From Nostoc sp. T09 (GTDB lineage Bacteria; Cyanobacteriota; Cyanobacteriia; Cyanobacteriales; Nostocaceae), in assembly GCF_002154695.1 (NCBI RefSeq), contig NZ_MTAV01000121.1, positions 49,557 to 113,556 on the forward strand: a stretch of 64,000 nucleotides of DNA. The letters are read 5' to 3'. Positions within the stretch are counted from its first letter, which is position 1, and every line of letters starts with the position of its first letter. A model generated the notes under the pieces. That model was not told where the DNA came from and made no database searches. It saw only the letters and a list, made by a program, of their open reading frames with translations. Shown here one piece after another: positions 17,642 through 26,435 of this stretch. Both the position numbers and the translations under genes were made by a program.

Positions 17642-18760
17642 CTACTTACCGAAGCCTTTACCTCGACTAACAGAAGGAAGACAAAGGCAGTTTTCTATCT
17701 GACTGAGCAAAGTTTGGCTATCTAAATGTTGACCAATCAACACTAGTTGGTTTTTTGGTTTACCTTTCCACTCATCATCATCCATTGTGAAACGCTTGCC
17801 GCACAAGTGGAAAATATGACGTTTGGGGCTTTCATCAAACCACATAATACCCTTTGCCCTAAAGACATCAGTGGGTAGTTGGTTATCTAAGAAATATTGA
17901 AACTTCCTAATAGAAAAAGGCTTATCACTTTCAAAAGACAATGAGGTGAAACCATCATTTTCTAAATGGTCGGAATGATGGTGATGATGCTCATGGTCAT
18001 GGTCATGATCGTGATGGACATGACCGCATGTTGAATGATCGTGGTCGTGGTCATGATGGTCATGATCGTGATCATGATGCTCATGTTCATCCGCCACATT
18101 ATCAAAATACTTGTCAGACTCAAACAAACCAACACTCAGAATTAAGGGAAGTGGCACTTCTGAACGCGTGGTGCGGAGAATTCTTGCTCCTTCCTTAACT
18201 TCACCAATTTTTCGTTCTAATTCATTTAAAGCAGCTTCATCAACTAAATCTACTTTGTTCAAAATAATGACATCACCATAGGCAATCTGACTATAGGCTG
18301 CCTGAGAGTTAAATAAATCTAGGCTGTAATTCGCCGCGTCTACTACGGTAATAATTGAATCCAAACGAGTTAAATCTCGTAGTTCTGTGCCGAGAAATGT
18401 TAGGGCTACCGGCAATGGATCTGCTAGTCCCGTTGTTTCTACAACTAAATAATCTAACTTCTCTTCACGTTCTAAAACTTTGTAAACGGCGTCAACTAAA
18501 TCACTATTAATGGTGCAACAAATACAACCATTATTTAATTCCACCATGTTTTCATCGGTGGAAACAATTAATTCATTATCGATGCCAATTTCACCAAATT
18601 CATTGACTAAAACGGCGGTTTTTAAACCCTGCTGATTAGTCAGGATATGATTAAGTAATGTTGTCTTACCACTACCAAGGAAACCTGTAATAATTGTTAC
18701 AGGTATACCTTGTTTTGGCGCATCCATTGCTTGAGATTCAGGAGTAACTGCTGATTGCAT
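17642..18760 (-). CDS. CobW/COG0523-family GTPase metallochaperone with His-rich loop
   Basis: These G3E GTPases deliver or insert metals, often zinc or cobalt, into target proteins. The N-terminal domain has the P-loop GFLGSGKT (residues 26-33), the family CXCC motif CICC (79-82), and the guanine-specificity NKVD. An extended His/Asp-rich metal-binding loop (about residues 226-268) contains some 20 histidines. The CobW C-terminal domain follows (about 275-365), ending FGK. The length, 372 residues, is normal. The metal is not certain; zinc is likely because of the loop. No obvious Zur box was seen upstream. A 10-bp-arm inverted repeat lies 48 bp upstream of the ATG. Confidence 0.87.
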   Translation of the reverse strand: MQSAVTPESQAMDAPKQGIPVTIITGFLGSGKTTLLNHILTNQQGLKTAVLVNEFGEIGIDNELIVSTDENMVELNNGCICCTINSDLVDAVYKVLEREEKLDYLVVETTGLADPLPVALTFLGTELRDLTRLDSIITVVDAANYSLDLFNSQAAYSQIAYGDVIILNKVDLVDEAALNELERKIGEVKEGARILRTTRSEVPLPLILSVGLFESDKYFDNVADEHEHHDHDHDHHDHDHDHSTCGHVHHDHDHDHEHHHHHSDHLENDGFTSLSFESDKPFSIRKFQYFLDNQLPTDVFRAKGIMWFDESPKRHIFHLCGKRFTMDDDEWKGKPKNQLVLIGQHLDSQTLLSQIENCLCLPSVSRGKGFGK

Positions 18761-18808
18761 AGCGCTCTAATCAAAACAAATAAAGTCAAAAAGTAGGAGT
18801 GTAGCGCA

Positions 18809-18848
18809 GAGAGTCCAGAAAACACTAGGATAAGGATGCTGGACTCTC
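18809..18848. promoter_or_regulatory. Inverted repeat upstream of the CobW-type gene
   Basis: Perfect 10-bp arms GAGAGTCCAG and CTGGACTCTC are separated by 20 bp, in the divergent region between the CobW-type gene and cysS. It could be a transcript hairpin in the 5' leader of the CobW-type gene or a protein site. No known riboswitch is recognised. Confidence 0.4.
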
Positions 18849-19006
18849 ATCCCAGGTGCTTTACCCTATTATTACGTATCTACCTATTTCAAAATTATTA
18901 TCTGAAGCTGTACTTGCTTTAATCTGCATCTAGATAGGTAGTCAAGATGTTTACCACAATTAGGTTTTACCATTCTGAATCTTGAATTTTGAATTTTCAA
19001 CTGCTT

Positions 19007-20473
19007 ATGACCCTAACCCTTTACAATACCCTCACCCGTCGCCAGGAACCCTTTGAAACAGTAGAACCGGGCAAAGTTAAGATGTATTACTGCGGCGTGA
19101 CGGTATACGACTACTGTCATTTGGGTCATGCCAGAGCTTGTATTGTTTGGGATGTAGTGCGGCGATACCTCCAGTTTATCGGCTATGAAGTGCGCTACAT
19201 CCAGAATTTTACCGATATTGATGACAAGATTCTGAATCGAGCGCGGCAAGAACAATCATCAATGGAAGCTGTTGCGGATCGCTTCATTAAAGCCTATTTT
19301 GAGGATATGGGCAGGCTGGGAATCAAACAAGCTGATGAGTATCCCCGTGCTACCCACACGATGAATGGCATTCAACGGCTGATTCACGATTTAGAAAATA
19401 AAGGCTATGCTTACCCCTCTGCTGGTGATGTTTACTATGCTGTGCGGCAGTTTTCTGAGTATGGTAAGCTTTCTGGGCGGAGGTTAGAAGATATGCAAGC
19501 TGGCGCGAGCGATCGCGTAAACTTGGAAGATCCAGAATACCAAAAGAAAAAAGACCCCTTTGATTTTGCTCTGTGGAAAGCGGCAAAACCTAATGAACCT
19601 GCTTGGGAATCACCTTGGGGTGCAGGTCGTCCGGGATGGCATATTGAATGTTCGGCAATGGTACGCGATCGCTTGGGCGATACCATAGATATCCACGCTG
19701 GCGGTGCTGACTTAATTTTTCCCCACCATGAAAATGAAATTGCCCAATCTGAGGCGGTGACAGGCAAACCTTTATCTCGCTACTGGCTGCACAACGGCAT
19801 GGTAAAAGTCGATGGCGAGAAAATGTCCAAGTCTTTGGGAAACTTTACCACCATCCGAGATTTACTGAATCGCGGGGTGGAACCAATGGCGGTGCGTTTA
19901 TTTGTCCTGCAAGCCCAATATCGTAAACCCATTGATTTTACTGATGAAGCGATTGCTGCTGCTACCAACGGCTGGCATACCTTAAAAGAAGGTTTGCTGT
20001 TTGGCTATCAATATGGTGAACAACTTGGTTGGGAATTAAAGGACACAGAGGTGCGGGGACATGGAGAAGAAATCTCTACCTCATACATAGAACGTTTCAA
20101 AGAAGCCGTGAATGATGACTTTAACTTCCCTGGTGGGTTAGCAGTAATCTTTGAATTAGCTAAGGAACTGCGCCGTGAAGGAAATATCATTGTGCATGAA
20201 GGCAAAACGGAAACACCAGCAGATGAATTACGCCAACAATGGCAAACACTTGTCACCTTGGCTGGAGTCTTAGGTTTAGAAGCAAAGTTAGAAGATGAAA
20301 CTTCTGTGAGTAATGGTTTGAGCGATGTAGAAATTGAAGATTTAATTCAACAACGCCAAGCAGCCAGGAAAGCAAAGAATTTTGCCGAAGGCGATCGCAT
20401 TCGTGATGAACTACAAGCTAAAGGTATTACTCTAATTGATAGTAAGGATGGCACTCGTTGGCACAGGAGTTAA
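19007..20473 (+). CDS. cysS: Cysteinyl-tRNA synthetase
   Basis: CysS is the class I synthetase that charges tRNA-Cys. I place the start at the ATG at 19007 (MTLTLYNTL); an in-frame TTG 18 bp earlier is not needed. The 488-residue protein has the zinc-binding Cys29, the HIGH-type motif HLGH (38-41), the zinc ligands in WHIECSAM and HHENE, and KMSKS in the catalytic domain, followed by the DALR-type helical C-terminus. All catalytic elements are present. It is divergent from the CobW-type gene and is followed 32 bp later by an antitoxin-like gene. Confidence 0.96.
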   Translation: MTLTLYNTLTRRQEPFETVEPGKVKMYYCGVTVYDYCHLGHARACIVWDVVRRYLQFIGYEVRYIQNFTDIDDKILNRARQEQSSMEAVADRFIKAYFEDMGRLGIKQADEYPRATHTMNGIQRLIHDLENKGYAYPSAGDVYYAVRQFSEYGKLSGRRLEDMQAGASDRVNLEDPEYQKKKDPFDFALWKAAKPNEPAWESPWGAGRPGWHIECSAMVRDRLGDTIDIHAGGADLIFPHHENEIAQSEAVTGKPLSRYWLHNGMVKVDGEKMSKSLGNFTTIRDLLNRGVEPMAVRLFVLQAQYRKPIDFTDEAIAAATNGWHTLKEGLLFGYQYGEQLGWELKDTEVRGHGEEISTSYIERFKEAVNDDFNFPGGLAVIFELAKELRREGNIIVHEGKTETPADELRQQWQTLVTLAGVLGLEAKLEDETSVSNGLSDVEIEDLIQQRQAARKAKNFAEGDRIRDELQAKGITLIDSKDGTRWHRS

Positions 20474-20505
20474 CAATTCAAGCAAAGAAACAATAGGATG
20501 AAAAA

Positions 20506-20841
20506 ATGATATCTTCCCAATCAGCAAATATCTTAGACTTTAATATCCTTTTAGAAAAAGATAACACTGGCAAAGAAACTGCGATTGTACTAGAAATTCC
20601 TGAATGTCGAATTACATCTGACACCCGCCAGCAAGCATTGGATGGAGTACGTCAACTTCTGGCAGAACGTTTAGCTAAAGCAGAAATTGTTTCTTTGCAA
20701 ATGGAACTGCCTTCAAATCCCCATCCTTGGATGAAATTTGCTGGAATGTTTAAGGACGATCCTCTATTTGCAGAAATTGCCGAGGACATTAGAAAACAAA
20801 GACATGAAACTGAACAGGAATCTTCAGCAAGTGATGTATGA
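20506..20841 (+). CDS. Antitoxin-like protein of a VapBC-type pair
   Basis: The 111-residue protein lies immediately before a PIN-domain toxin and overlaps it by 4 bp (ATGA), the usual arrangement for an antitoxin. It does not show a classic AbrB, RHH or Phd N-terminus. Instead, residues 10-60 (FNILLEKDNTGKETAIVLEIPECRI, then LLAERLAKAEIV) look like a small alpha/beta fold of the HicB type. The C-terminal part, WMKFAGMFKDDPLFAEIAED, is the peptide that cyanobacterial antitoxins of this kind use to mask the PIN active site (inference). No DNA-binding domain is obvious. Confidence 0.7.
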   Translation: MISSQSANILDFNILLEKDNTGKETAIVLEIPECRITSDTRQQALDGVRQLLAERLAKAEIVSLQMELPSNPHPWMKFAGMFKDDPLFAEIAEDIRKQRHETEQESSASDV

Positions 20842-21263
20842 GTAGATGGATACTCGATACAGATCATGTGTCCCTGTTCCTTGAAGGTAATCGCAAAGTC
20901 ATTACAAAAGTTTCTCAAATATCGTTTGTAGCTATCACAATTATTACAGTTCAGGAAATTTTCAACGGGTGGATGGGTAAGCTTAACGATCCATCCCAAG
21001 CTGAAAATTTGGTTATAGTCTACACAAAACTTTGGGAAACAACAGATTATTTTAAGAGCGTCGTCATATTAAACTTTGATGAAACAGCAAATGCTTGTTA
21101 CGAAAGGCTGTTGAAACAACACCCAAAACTCAATAAGAAAAGGCTGCAAAAAGACTTTCGTATTGCTGCGATTGCTCTGTCTACAAATAGCATCATGGTC
21201 ACACGTAATTATAAAGATTTTTCTCAAGTTCCCAACCTGCGAATAGAAGATTGGACAGTATAA
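20838..21263 (+). CDS. VapC-like PIN-domain ribonuclease toxin
   Basis: The 141-residue protein is a PIN-domain RNase of a type II toxin-antitoxin system. The four acidic positions of the active site are visible: Asp7 in WILDTDHVSLFL, Glu38 in TIITVQEIF, Asp in LQKDFRIAAIAL and the NYKDF segment near the end. Family members cleave tRNA or rRNA. The start overlaps the antitoxin stop by 4 bp. All key residues are present, so it should be active; the antitoxin is intact as well. Confidence 0.83.
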   Translation: MSRWILDTDHVSLFLEGNRKVITKVSQISFVAITIITVQEIFNGWMGKLNDPSQAENLVIVYTKLWETTDYFKSVVILNFDETANACYERLLKQHPKLNKKRLQKDFRIAAIALSTNSIMVTRNYKDFSQVPNLRIEDWTV

Positions 21264-21358
21264 ACAATAAACTTTTGGTAACAAGCTGTAGGCAAGCGAT
21301 CACAACGCAATAGAATTGTCGACAATAATTTCTTCATTTTGAATTTTGAATTGATATT

Positions 21359-22798
21359 ATGTGGTCTGAATTAACAAAAGCGATCGCTGATCTCAATATT
21401 CCTGTTGATTGGGCTGGTATTAGAGTTGTTAAAGAAACATCCTCTAACCGTCATGTTCGTGATGGCTTACCGCAAGCTAACGGCAAATACTCCACAATGG
21501 GAGCTATGCTGGAAGTTTTGGTAAATGGCTGCTTAGGGTATGCTGCTACCAATTCTTTAGATATTGCTAGCTTACAAGCTGCTGCGGAAATAGCGTATAA
21601 ACAAGCACTAGTAGCCAGCGAATGGTGGATTTATCCGTTCGGTGAAACTGAGCGTCCTAAAGTTGTGGGTGAATATATATCACCATTTTTAGAACCATTA
21701 GATGCTCTCAGTCCTGGGGAAATCAACGATTTGCTGGTTCGGATTTGCCAGACGTTGAAAGTTAGCGACAAAATTGTGCAAACCACAGCTAGCTTTAATA
21801 GCAGCGAAAAAGAGACATGGTTTGTCAGCAGTAATGGCTCCCAAGTGTACCAAAAGTTTCTTTCTTTGGGCAATCATTACGGAGCTACTGCCCAAGATGG
21901 AGCGATCGTTCAGCAGCGTACCAACAACGGTTGGCACGCAAACTGTTACCAAGGTGGACTGGAACTATTAAAACAAGAAGGCTTATGGCATCGGGTGCAA
22001 CAAGTTGGTGCGCAAGCAGTCGAACTATTGACAGCAAAGGAGTGCCCGAATACACGTACTAATTTAGTGTTAGCACCAGACCAGATGATGCTGCAAATTC
22101 ATGAAAGTGTTGGACATCCTCTAGAAATTGACCGAATTTTAGGAGATGAGCGTAACTACGCCGGAGGTAGCTTTGTCAATAAAAGTGATTTTGGCAAGCT
22201 AGTCTATGGTTCGCCATTGATGAACATTACCTTCGACCCCACTGTACCTGGTGAATTTGCCAGCTATGGCTTTGATGATACTGGTGCTGAAGCAACACGC
22301 GAGTATGTGATCAAAGGAGGCGTACTACAAAGGGGTTTAGGTAGCCTAGAAAGTCAAGCCAGAGCCGATGTAGCAGGTGTAGCCTGTGCCCGTGCTTCCT
22401 CTTGGAATCGCCCCGCGATCGACCGCATGGCAAACTTGAATTTAGAGCCAGGAAACGCCAGCTTTGACGACATCATCGCCGGGATCGAACATGGTGTTTA
22501 CATGGAATCTAACCGTTCTTGGTCGATAGACGATCGCCGTTATAAATTTCAGTTTGGTTGCGAGTATGCCAAATTGATTGAAAACGGTAAACTTACCAAA
22601 ACCCTCCGTAATCCCAACTATCGAGCCACAACTCCAGAATTTTGGCAAAGCTTAATCAAAGTAGGTGATGCTTCTAATTGGCAAATTTACGGTACTCCTT
22701 TCTGCGGGAAAGGAGAACCGAATCAGGCAATTTGGGTAGGACATGGTTCACCAGTTTGTCTATTTGCTAACGTCGAAGTGTTTGGCGGTGGTAGTTGA
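21359..22798 (+). CDS. tldD: TldD-type metalloprotease subunit
   Basis: This is a TldD/PmbA-family protease subunit. The HEXXXH zinc motif (His248, Glu249, His253 in HESVGHPLE) identifies it as the catalytic TldD subunit rather than the PmbA partner. The E. coli TldD-TldE complex degrades unfolded peptides and matures microcins. The 479-residue length is standard. PmbA follows 69 bp downstream in the same direction, which fits a heterodimer. A TTGATATT stretch with no strong ribosome site precedes the ATG. Confidence 0.92.
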   Translation: MWSELTKAIADLNIPVDWAGIRVVKETSSNRHVRDGLPQANGKYSTMGAMLEVLVNGCLGYAATNSLDIASLQAAAEIAYKQALVASEWWIYPFGETERPKVVGEYISPFLEPLDALSPGEINDLLVRICQTLKVSDKIVQTTASFNSSEKETWFVSSNGSQVYQKFLSLGNHYGATAQDGAIVQQRTNNGWHANCYQGGLELLKQEGLWHRVQQVGAQAVELLTAKECPNTRTNLVLAPDQMMLQIHESVGHPLEIDRILGDERNYAGGSFVNKSDFGKLVYGSPLMNITFDPTVPGEFASYGFDDTGAEATREYVIKGGVLQRGLGSLESQARADVAGVACARASSWNRPAIDRMANLNLEPGNASFDDIIAGIEHGVYMESNRSWSIDDRRYKFQFGCEYAKLIENGKLTKTLRNPNYRATTPEFWQSLIKVGDASNWQIYGTPFCGKGEPNQAIWVGHGSPVCLFANVEVFGGGS

Positions 22799-22867
22799 AT
22801 AGTCATTTGTTATTTTCCACATTCCCTTGTCTGTTTATCTCCCTCATCTTCTTCATTTCCCCTGCTC

Positions 22868-24214
22868 ATGAAAATTGACGAGTTATCTGCTTTAGAAGTC
22901 AGCTTTAATCAACTAATTGAAACTCTACTAATCAAAAAAACTGCAACTGAAGAATTCACTGTGAAACTTAGCAGTGAGCGGAGCCAATTTACTCGTTTTA
23001 ATCACGCTAAGGTACGACAAACTGGTTACGTCGCTGATGGTTGGATTGAACTGACTTTGATGGAAGATCAGCGCAGTAGTTTTCGGCAGTTTCCCTTCAC
23101 TGGCAATTGGGACATTGATTGGCAAATAGCATACAACTCTTTACAAGAGTTACGTGCAGAGCTTCGCTTGTTACCTATCGATCCATATCTAGTTTTGCCA
23201 TCGGGAAATAATACGAGTAGGGAAGTACATTTTGGTAAATTATTAGCAAATGAAGATGTAGTACCAACAATATTAGAACTAGTTGCAGAATTAGATTTTA
23301 CTGGAATATATGCTGGGGGAATCGTCATTAAAGCTTATGGCGATTCTCAGGGGCAAAAACATTGGTTTGCCACAGATACATTTACTTTAGACTATTCTCT
23401 ATTTAGAGAATCAGGACAAGCAGTTAAAGGCACATTTGCAGGTAGCAATTGGAATCAATCTGCTTATCAAACTAGAATTAGTGAAGATAAAAAACAATTA
23501 GAATTACTTTCCCTCGCCGCTAAAGAATTACCGAGGGGAAAATATAAAACTTATTTTGCACCCGCCGCAGTTGCGGATTTAGTAATGATGCTTTCTTGGG
23601 GGGCTGTGAGTGAAGCCGATCTCCGACAAGGTAACAGTGCATTGGCTACGCTATCTCGGCAAGAAAAATTGCTTTCCCCAGAGTTTAGTTTAAAAGAAAA
23701 CTTTCAGCTAGGATTGGTGCCGCGATTTAATGAGTGGGGAGAAATGGCAGCACCGGAGTTACCGATAATTCAAAAAGGATTTTTAATAAATACCTTAATT
23801 AACTCTCGGACTGGCAAAGAATATCAAAAAATTGCTAACGGTGCTAATAGCTCAGAAACTTTACGTGCGCCAGAAGTGAGTCCGGGAAATTTGGCATTTG
23901 AGCAGATTTTGCCAAGTTTAGATACAGGCTTATATGTATCGAACTTGCATTACTTGAATTGGAGCGATCGCCCCACAGGTAGAATTACAGGTATGACCCG
24001 TTATGCTTGTTTTTGGGTAGAGAAAGGAGAGATTATCGCCCCCATCGAAAACTTGCGTTTTGATGACAGCCTCTATCGCTTTTGGGGAGATAATTTAGTT
24101 GATTTTACCAATTTTCAAGAATTTATCCCCGAAGTCGGAACCTACGAAAGCCGTCAACTTGGAGGTAGCCTGGTTCCAGGGATGTTGGTAGAAGATTTTA
24201 CATATACCTTGTAA
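22868..24214 (+). CDS. pmbA: PmbA/TldE-type protease subunit
   Basis: This is the non-catalytic partner of TldD. The 448-residue protein has the same PmbA-family fold but lacks HEXXXH; its corresponding region reads YKTYFAPAAVADLVMML. The C-terminus, SLVPGMLVEDFTY, is a family feature. It follows tldD by 69 bp. The CRISPR leader begins soon after its stop codon, so the two are unrelated neighbours in the same direction. Confidence 0.88.
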   Translation: MKIDELSALEVSFNQLIETLLIKKTATEEFTVKLSSERSQFTRFNHAKVRQTGYVADGWIELTLMEDQRSSFRQFPFTGNWDIDWQIAYNSLQELRAELRLLPIDPYLVLPSGNNTSREVHFGKLLANEDVVPTILELVAELDFTGIYAGGIVIKAYGDSQGQKHWFATDTFTLDYSLFRESGQAVKGTFAGSNWNQSAYQTRISEDKKQLELLSLAAKELPRGKYKTYFAPAAVADLVMMLSWGAVSEADLRQGNSALATLSRQEKLLSPEFSLKENFQLGLVPRFNEWGEMAAPELPIIQKGFLINTLINSRTGKEYQKIANGANSSETLRAPEVSPGNLAFEQILPSLDTGLYVSNLHYLNWSDRPTGRITGMTRYACFWVEKGEIIAPIENLRFDDSLYRFWGDNLVDFTNFQEFIPEVGTYESRQLGGSLVPGMLVEDFTYTL

Positions 24215-24383
24215 TTAACTACGGAATTGCGTCAACCAGTAGCTGTTAAAGAAACGAAGTGCGAAATTTTAGCTGAATTTACTGCTGTACAAAGGTTTGA
24301 GCCTTATTACCCAAAAAACAGGTTGACGCAAGCTCTATAATCCTGATTGGGAAAGGATTTCAGGAAAAAACTTACCTCATCTC

Positions 24384-24477
24384 TTGACGATACCTAGTGC
24401 TGGAATGCTAACATGACTCCAGATCGACGCCACCGCACCTTGAAAACTAAATACAGTCTGCCTTTCAACACTGAGCG
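24384..24477 (+). promoter_or_regulatory. CRISPR leader with candidate promoter and boxA-like motif
   Basis: The A/T-rich leader lies at the end of the array opposite the degenerate terminal repeat. A candidate -35 TTGACG (24384-24389) is 17 bp from a weak -10 GCTAAC (24407-24412). An alternative -10, TATAAT, is at 24336-24341. At 24435-24447 the sequence GCACCTTGAAAAC matches the cyanobacterial boxA antitermination sequence found in rRNA operons, and the same motif occurs at 63982-63994. The boxA lies 30 bp before the first repeat. Confidence 0.6.
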
Positions 24478-25595
24478 GTTGAAATACAATCAAATCCCTA
24501 TTAGGGATTGAAACATTTCATGATCGTAATTACTGCTTTCAGTCCGGGGTTGAAATACAATCAAATCCCTATTAGGGATTGAAACCATCGTCAAAACTAC
24601 TCTTAAGGCTCCCGTGAAAAGTTGAAATACAATCAAATCCCTATTAGGGATTGAAACTTCATTGTCTTCATTGGATTCTCCAAAGCTTTTGGTTGAAATA
24701 CAATCAAATCCCTATTAGGGATTGAAACCATGCAAAAGCGAAATACAATCCATTTTTTACCAGTTGAAATACAATCAAATCCCTATTAGGGATTGAAACC
24801 TGACTTACAAAACTTACATCAACCCAGGACAAGGGTTGAAATACAATCAAATCCCTATTAGGGATTGAAACTGAACAAGCAGCGGCGAGAGTCGGTACCA
24901 TCCTTAGGTTGAAATACAATCAAATCCCTATTAGGGATTGAAACTACATAAATCAGCTACGGCTTCTTGCGGAGTAGTTGAAATACAATCAAATCCCTAT
25001 TAGGGATTGAAACATCCTCCCACGCTAAACACTGCCTTGGCTATCACAGTTGAAATACAATCAAATCCCTATTAGGGATTGAAACGGTTTCGATGTCTAC
25101 AATTTATTGGGCAAAGAATGCAAAATGTTGAAATACAATCAAATCCCTATTAGGGATTGAAACAAAGGAAGGCGTACTCAAGGGGAGATTGCTTTAAGTT
25201 GAAATACAATCAAATCCCTATTAGGGATTGAAACAGTTTTTTAGGAGAATTCTGCTGGATTCATAAACTGTTGAAATACAATCAAATCCCTATTAGGGAT
25301 TGAAACGCCAACAGTACGCCCTAATAGCACCATCCGAGGCTTTAGTTGAAATACAATCAAATCCCTATTAGGGATTGAAACCAAGATATTCGCGCCAAAT
25401 GGACTTAATGGACTCGTTGAAATACAATCAAATCCCTATTAGGGATTGAAACTTTACTTTGGGATAACTCTCGTCTATGGATGGATGGTTGAAATACAAT
25501 CAAATCCCTATTAGGGATTGAAACATTTCTTTCTTAGGAACAGAAAGCCAGCAACTTCGTTGAAATACAATAAAATCCCTATTAGGGATTACAAC
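24478..25595 (+). CRISPR. CRISPR array: 16 repeats of 37 bp, 15 spacers
   Basis: Repeats of 37 bp begin GTTGAAATAC and end GGGATTGAAAC, with an inner palindrome AATCCCTATTAGGGATT. Fifteen copies look identical. The last (25559-25595) differs at three positions, which marks the far, trailing end, so the array is read on the forward strand from the leader at its left. The last 8 nt, ATTGAAAC, are the expected crRNA 5' handle. Spacers are 32-41 bp (34-35 is commonest; the ninth is 41). The repeat type is one associated with type III and I-D systems in cyanobacteria. No cas genes are in the window, so effectors must be supplied from elsewhere. Confidence 0.97.
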
Positions 25596-25610
25596 ACAAG
25601 CTTAGCTATA

Positions 25611-25925
25611 CTATCTATTTCTGTAAACTTCATTGATTAGAATATCTTTAACGCTGAAGTAAATAATTAATATAGTTAATAAAAACTGGGCAAATTGTAA
25701 AATTGGATCTAATCGCCAGCCCTGAAAAACAAGAATAAAGCCACAAAGCAACATGACACTTGGTATCAAGAGTGCTTGAAGAAGATAAATAACCAAAGCT
25801 ATACTGTTAAGTCTGCTAGCACGTCTAAATAGCAAAAATACCATAAAAATCATATAAGATATACCGAAGATTATATATAGTATTCCCATCAAGCTAGCTG
25901 TATTTAAACCGAAATTAACTTGCAT
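25611..25925 (-). CDS. ycf66: Ycf66-family membrane protein
   Basis: The ATG at 25925 gives MQVNFGLNTASLMGILY, which matches the usual Ycf66 start; an upstream in-frame ATG adds nine residues with no support. The 104-residue protein has three hydrophobic helices and the family signature LCGFILVFQGWRLDPILQFAQ near the middle. Ycf66 occurs in cyanobacteria and some plastids with unknown function. It converges on the CRISPR array, 16 bp from its last repeat. Confidence 0.8.
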   Translation of the reverse strand: MQVNFGLNTASLMGILYIIFGISYMIFMVFLLFRRASRLNSIALVIYLLQALLIPSVMLLCGFILVFQGWRLDPILQFAQFLLTILIIYFSVKDILINEVYRNR

Positions 25926-25952
25926 AAATAATAAAGCATTCAAGATGGACAT

Positions 25953-26435
25953 AATATATATGATTCCTCAATATTTAATGAATTTATCTACTAATAAAGT
26001 TCAGTTAGGCTGGAATAATTACAACGTAGGAGCACGGCGCTAGTAAGATTGTCTAGTTGTGAAAAATATTTTCGATGTTCCCTACAAAGATCCTTAACTG
26101 AACCGTATTGATTTATCTACCGCTAGGATTTGTCTTATTATATGGCTTTAGGTTACGTTGTTATAGTCCCGACTTGTTAAAGAAGTCGGGACTCTTGGAT
26201 AAGCTCAAAATTAATGACAATTGCCCTTTGCTTTATTTCAAAATGGACTTTAAATTTATTTTTTTAAATAAAGTATTGTTTAAAATTTAGGAACATAGTA
26301 AACTGCCACACAGTTTTTTGCGGCTAATCATTAGCCAAAATGTTTTCTGTGTTGACATTATCTAATGTTGAATTTTTTATCAAATCCTCGTTCTATTTCT
26401 TCATATGACTAAATAGGTAATTTTCATAATCAAGC
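25953..26435. other. Intergenic region with a perfect hairpin
   Basis: No gene is supported here. One perfect hairpin is present: 11-bp arms AGTCCCGACTT (26165-26175) and AAGTCGGGACT (26183-26193) around a 7-bp loop. Hairpins of this sort recur in these genomes and may be REP-like. A 60-codon ORF over the region has no homologue I recognise and poor coding character. Confidence 0.5.

Noticed and set aside
18989..19006. Upstream TTG start for cysS
   Set aside because: The ATG at 19007 gives the conserved N-terminus; the TTG-led extension is AT-rich and not conserved.
24336..24341. TATAAT as main promoter of the CRISPR array
   Set aside because: No -35 element at a proper distance; kept only as an alternative to the TTGACG/GCTAAC pair.
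26108..26290. 60-codon ORF on the forward strand
   Set aside because: Hydrophobic, low-complexity composition, no ribosome site, no recognised family, and it contains an 11-bp-arm hairpin.
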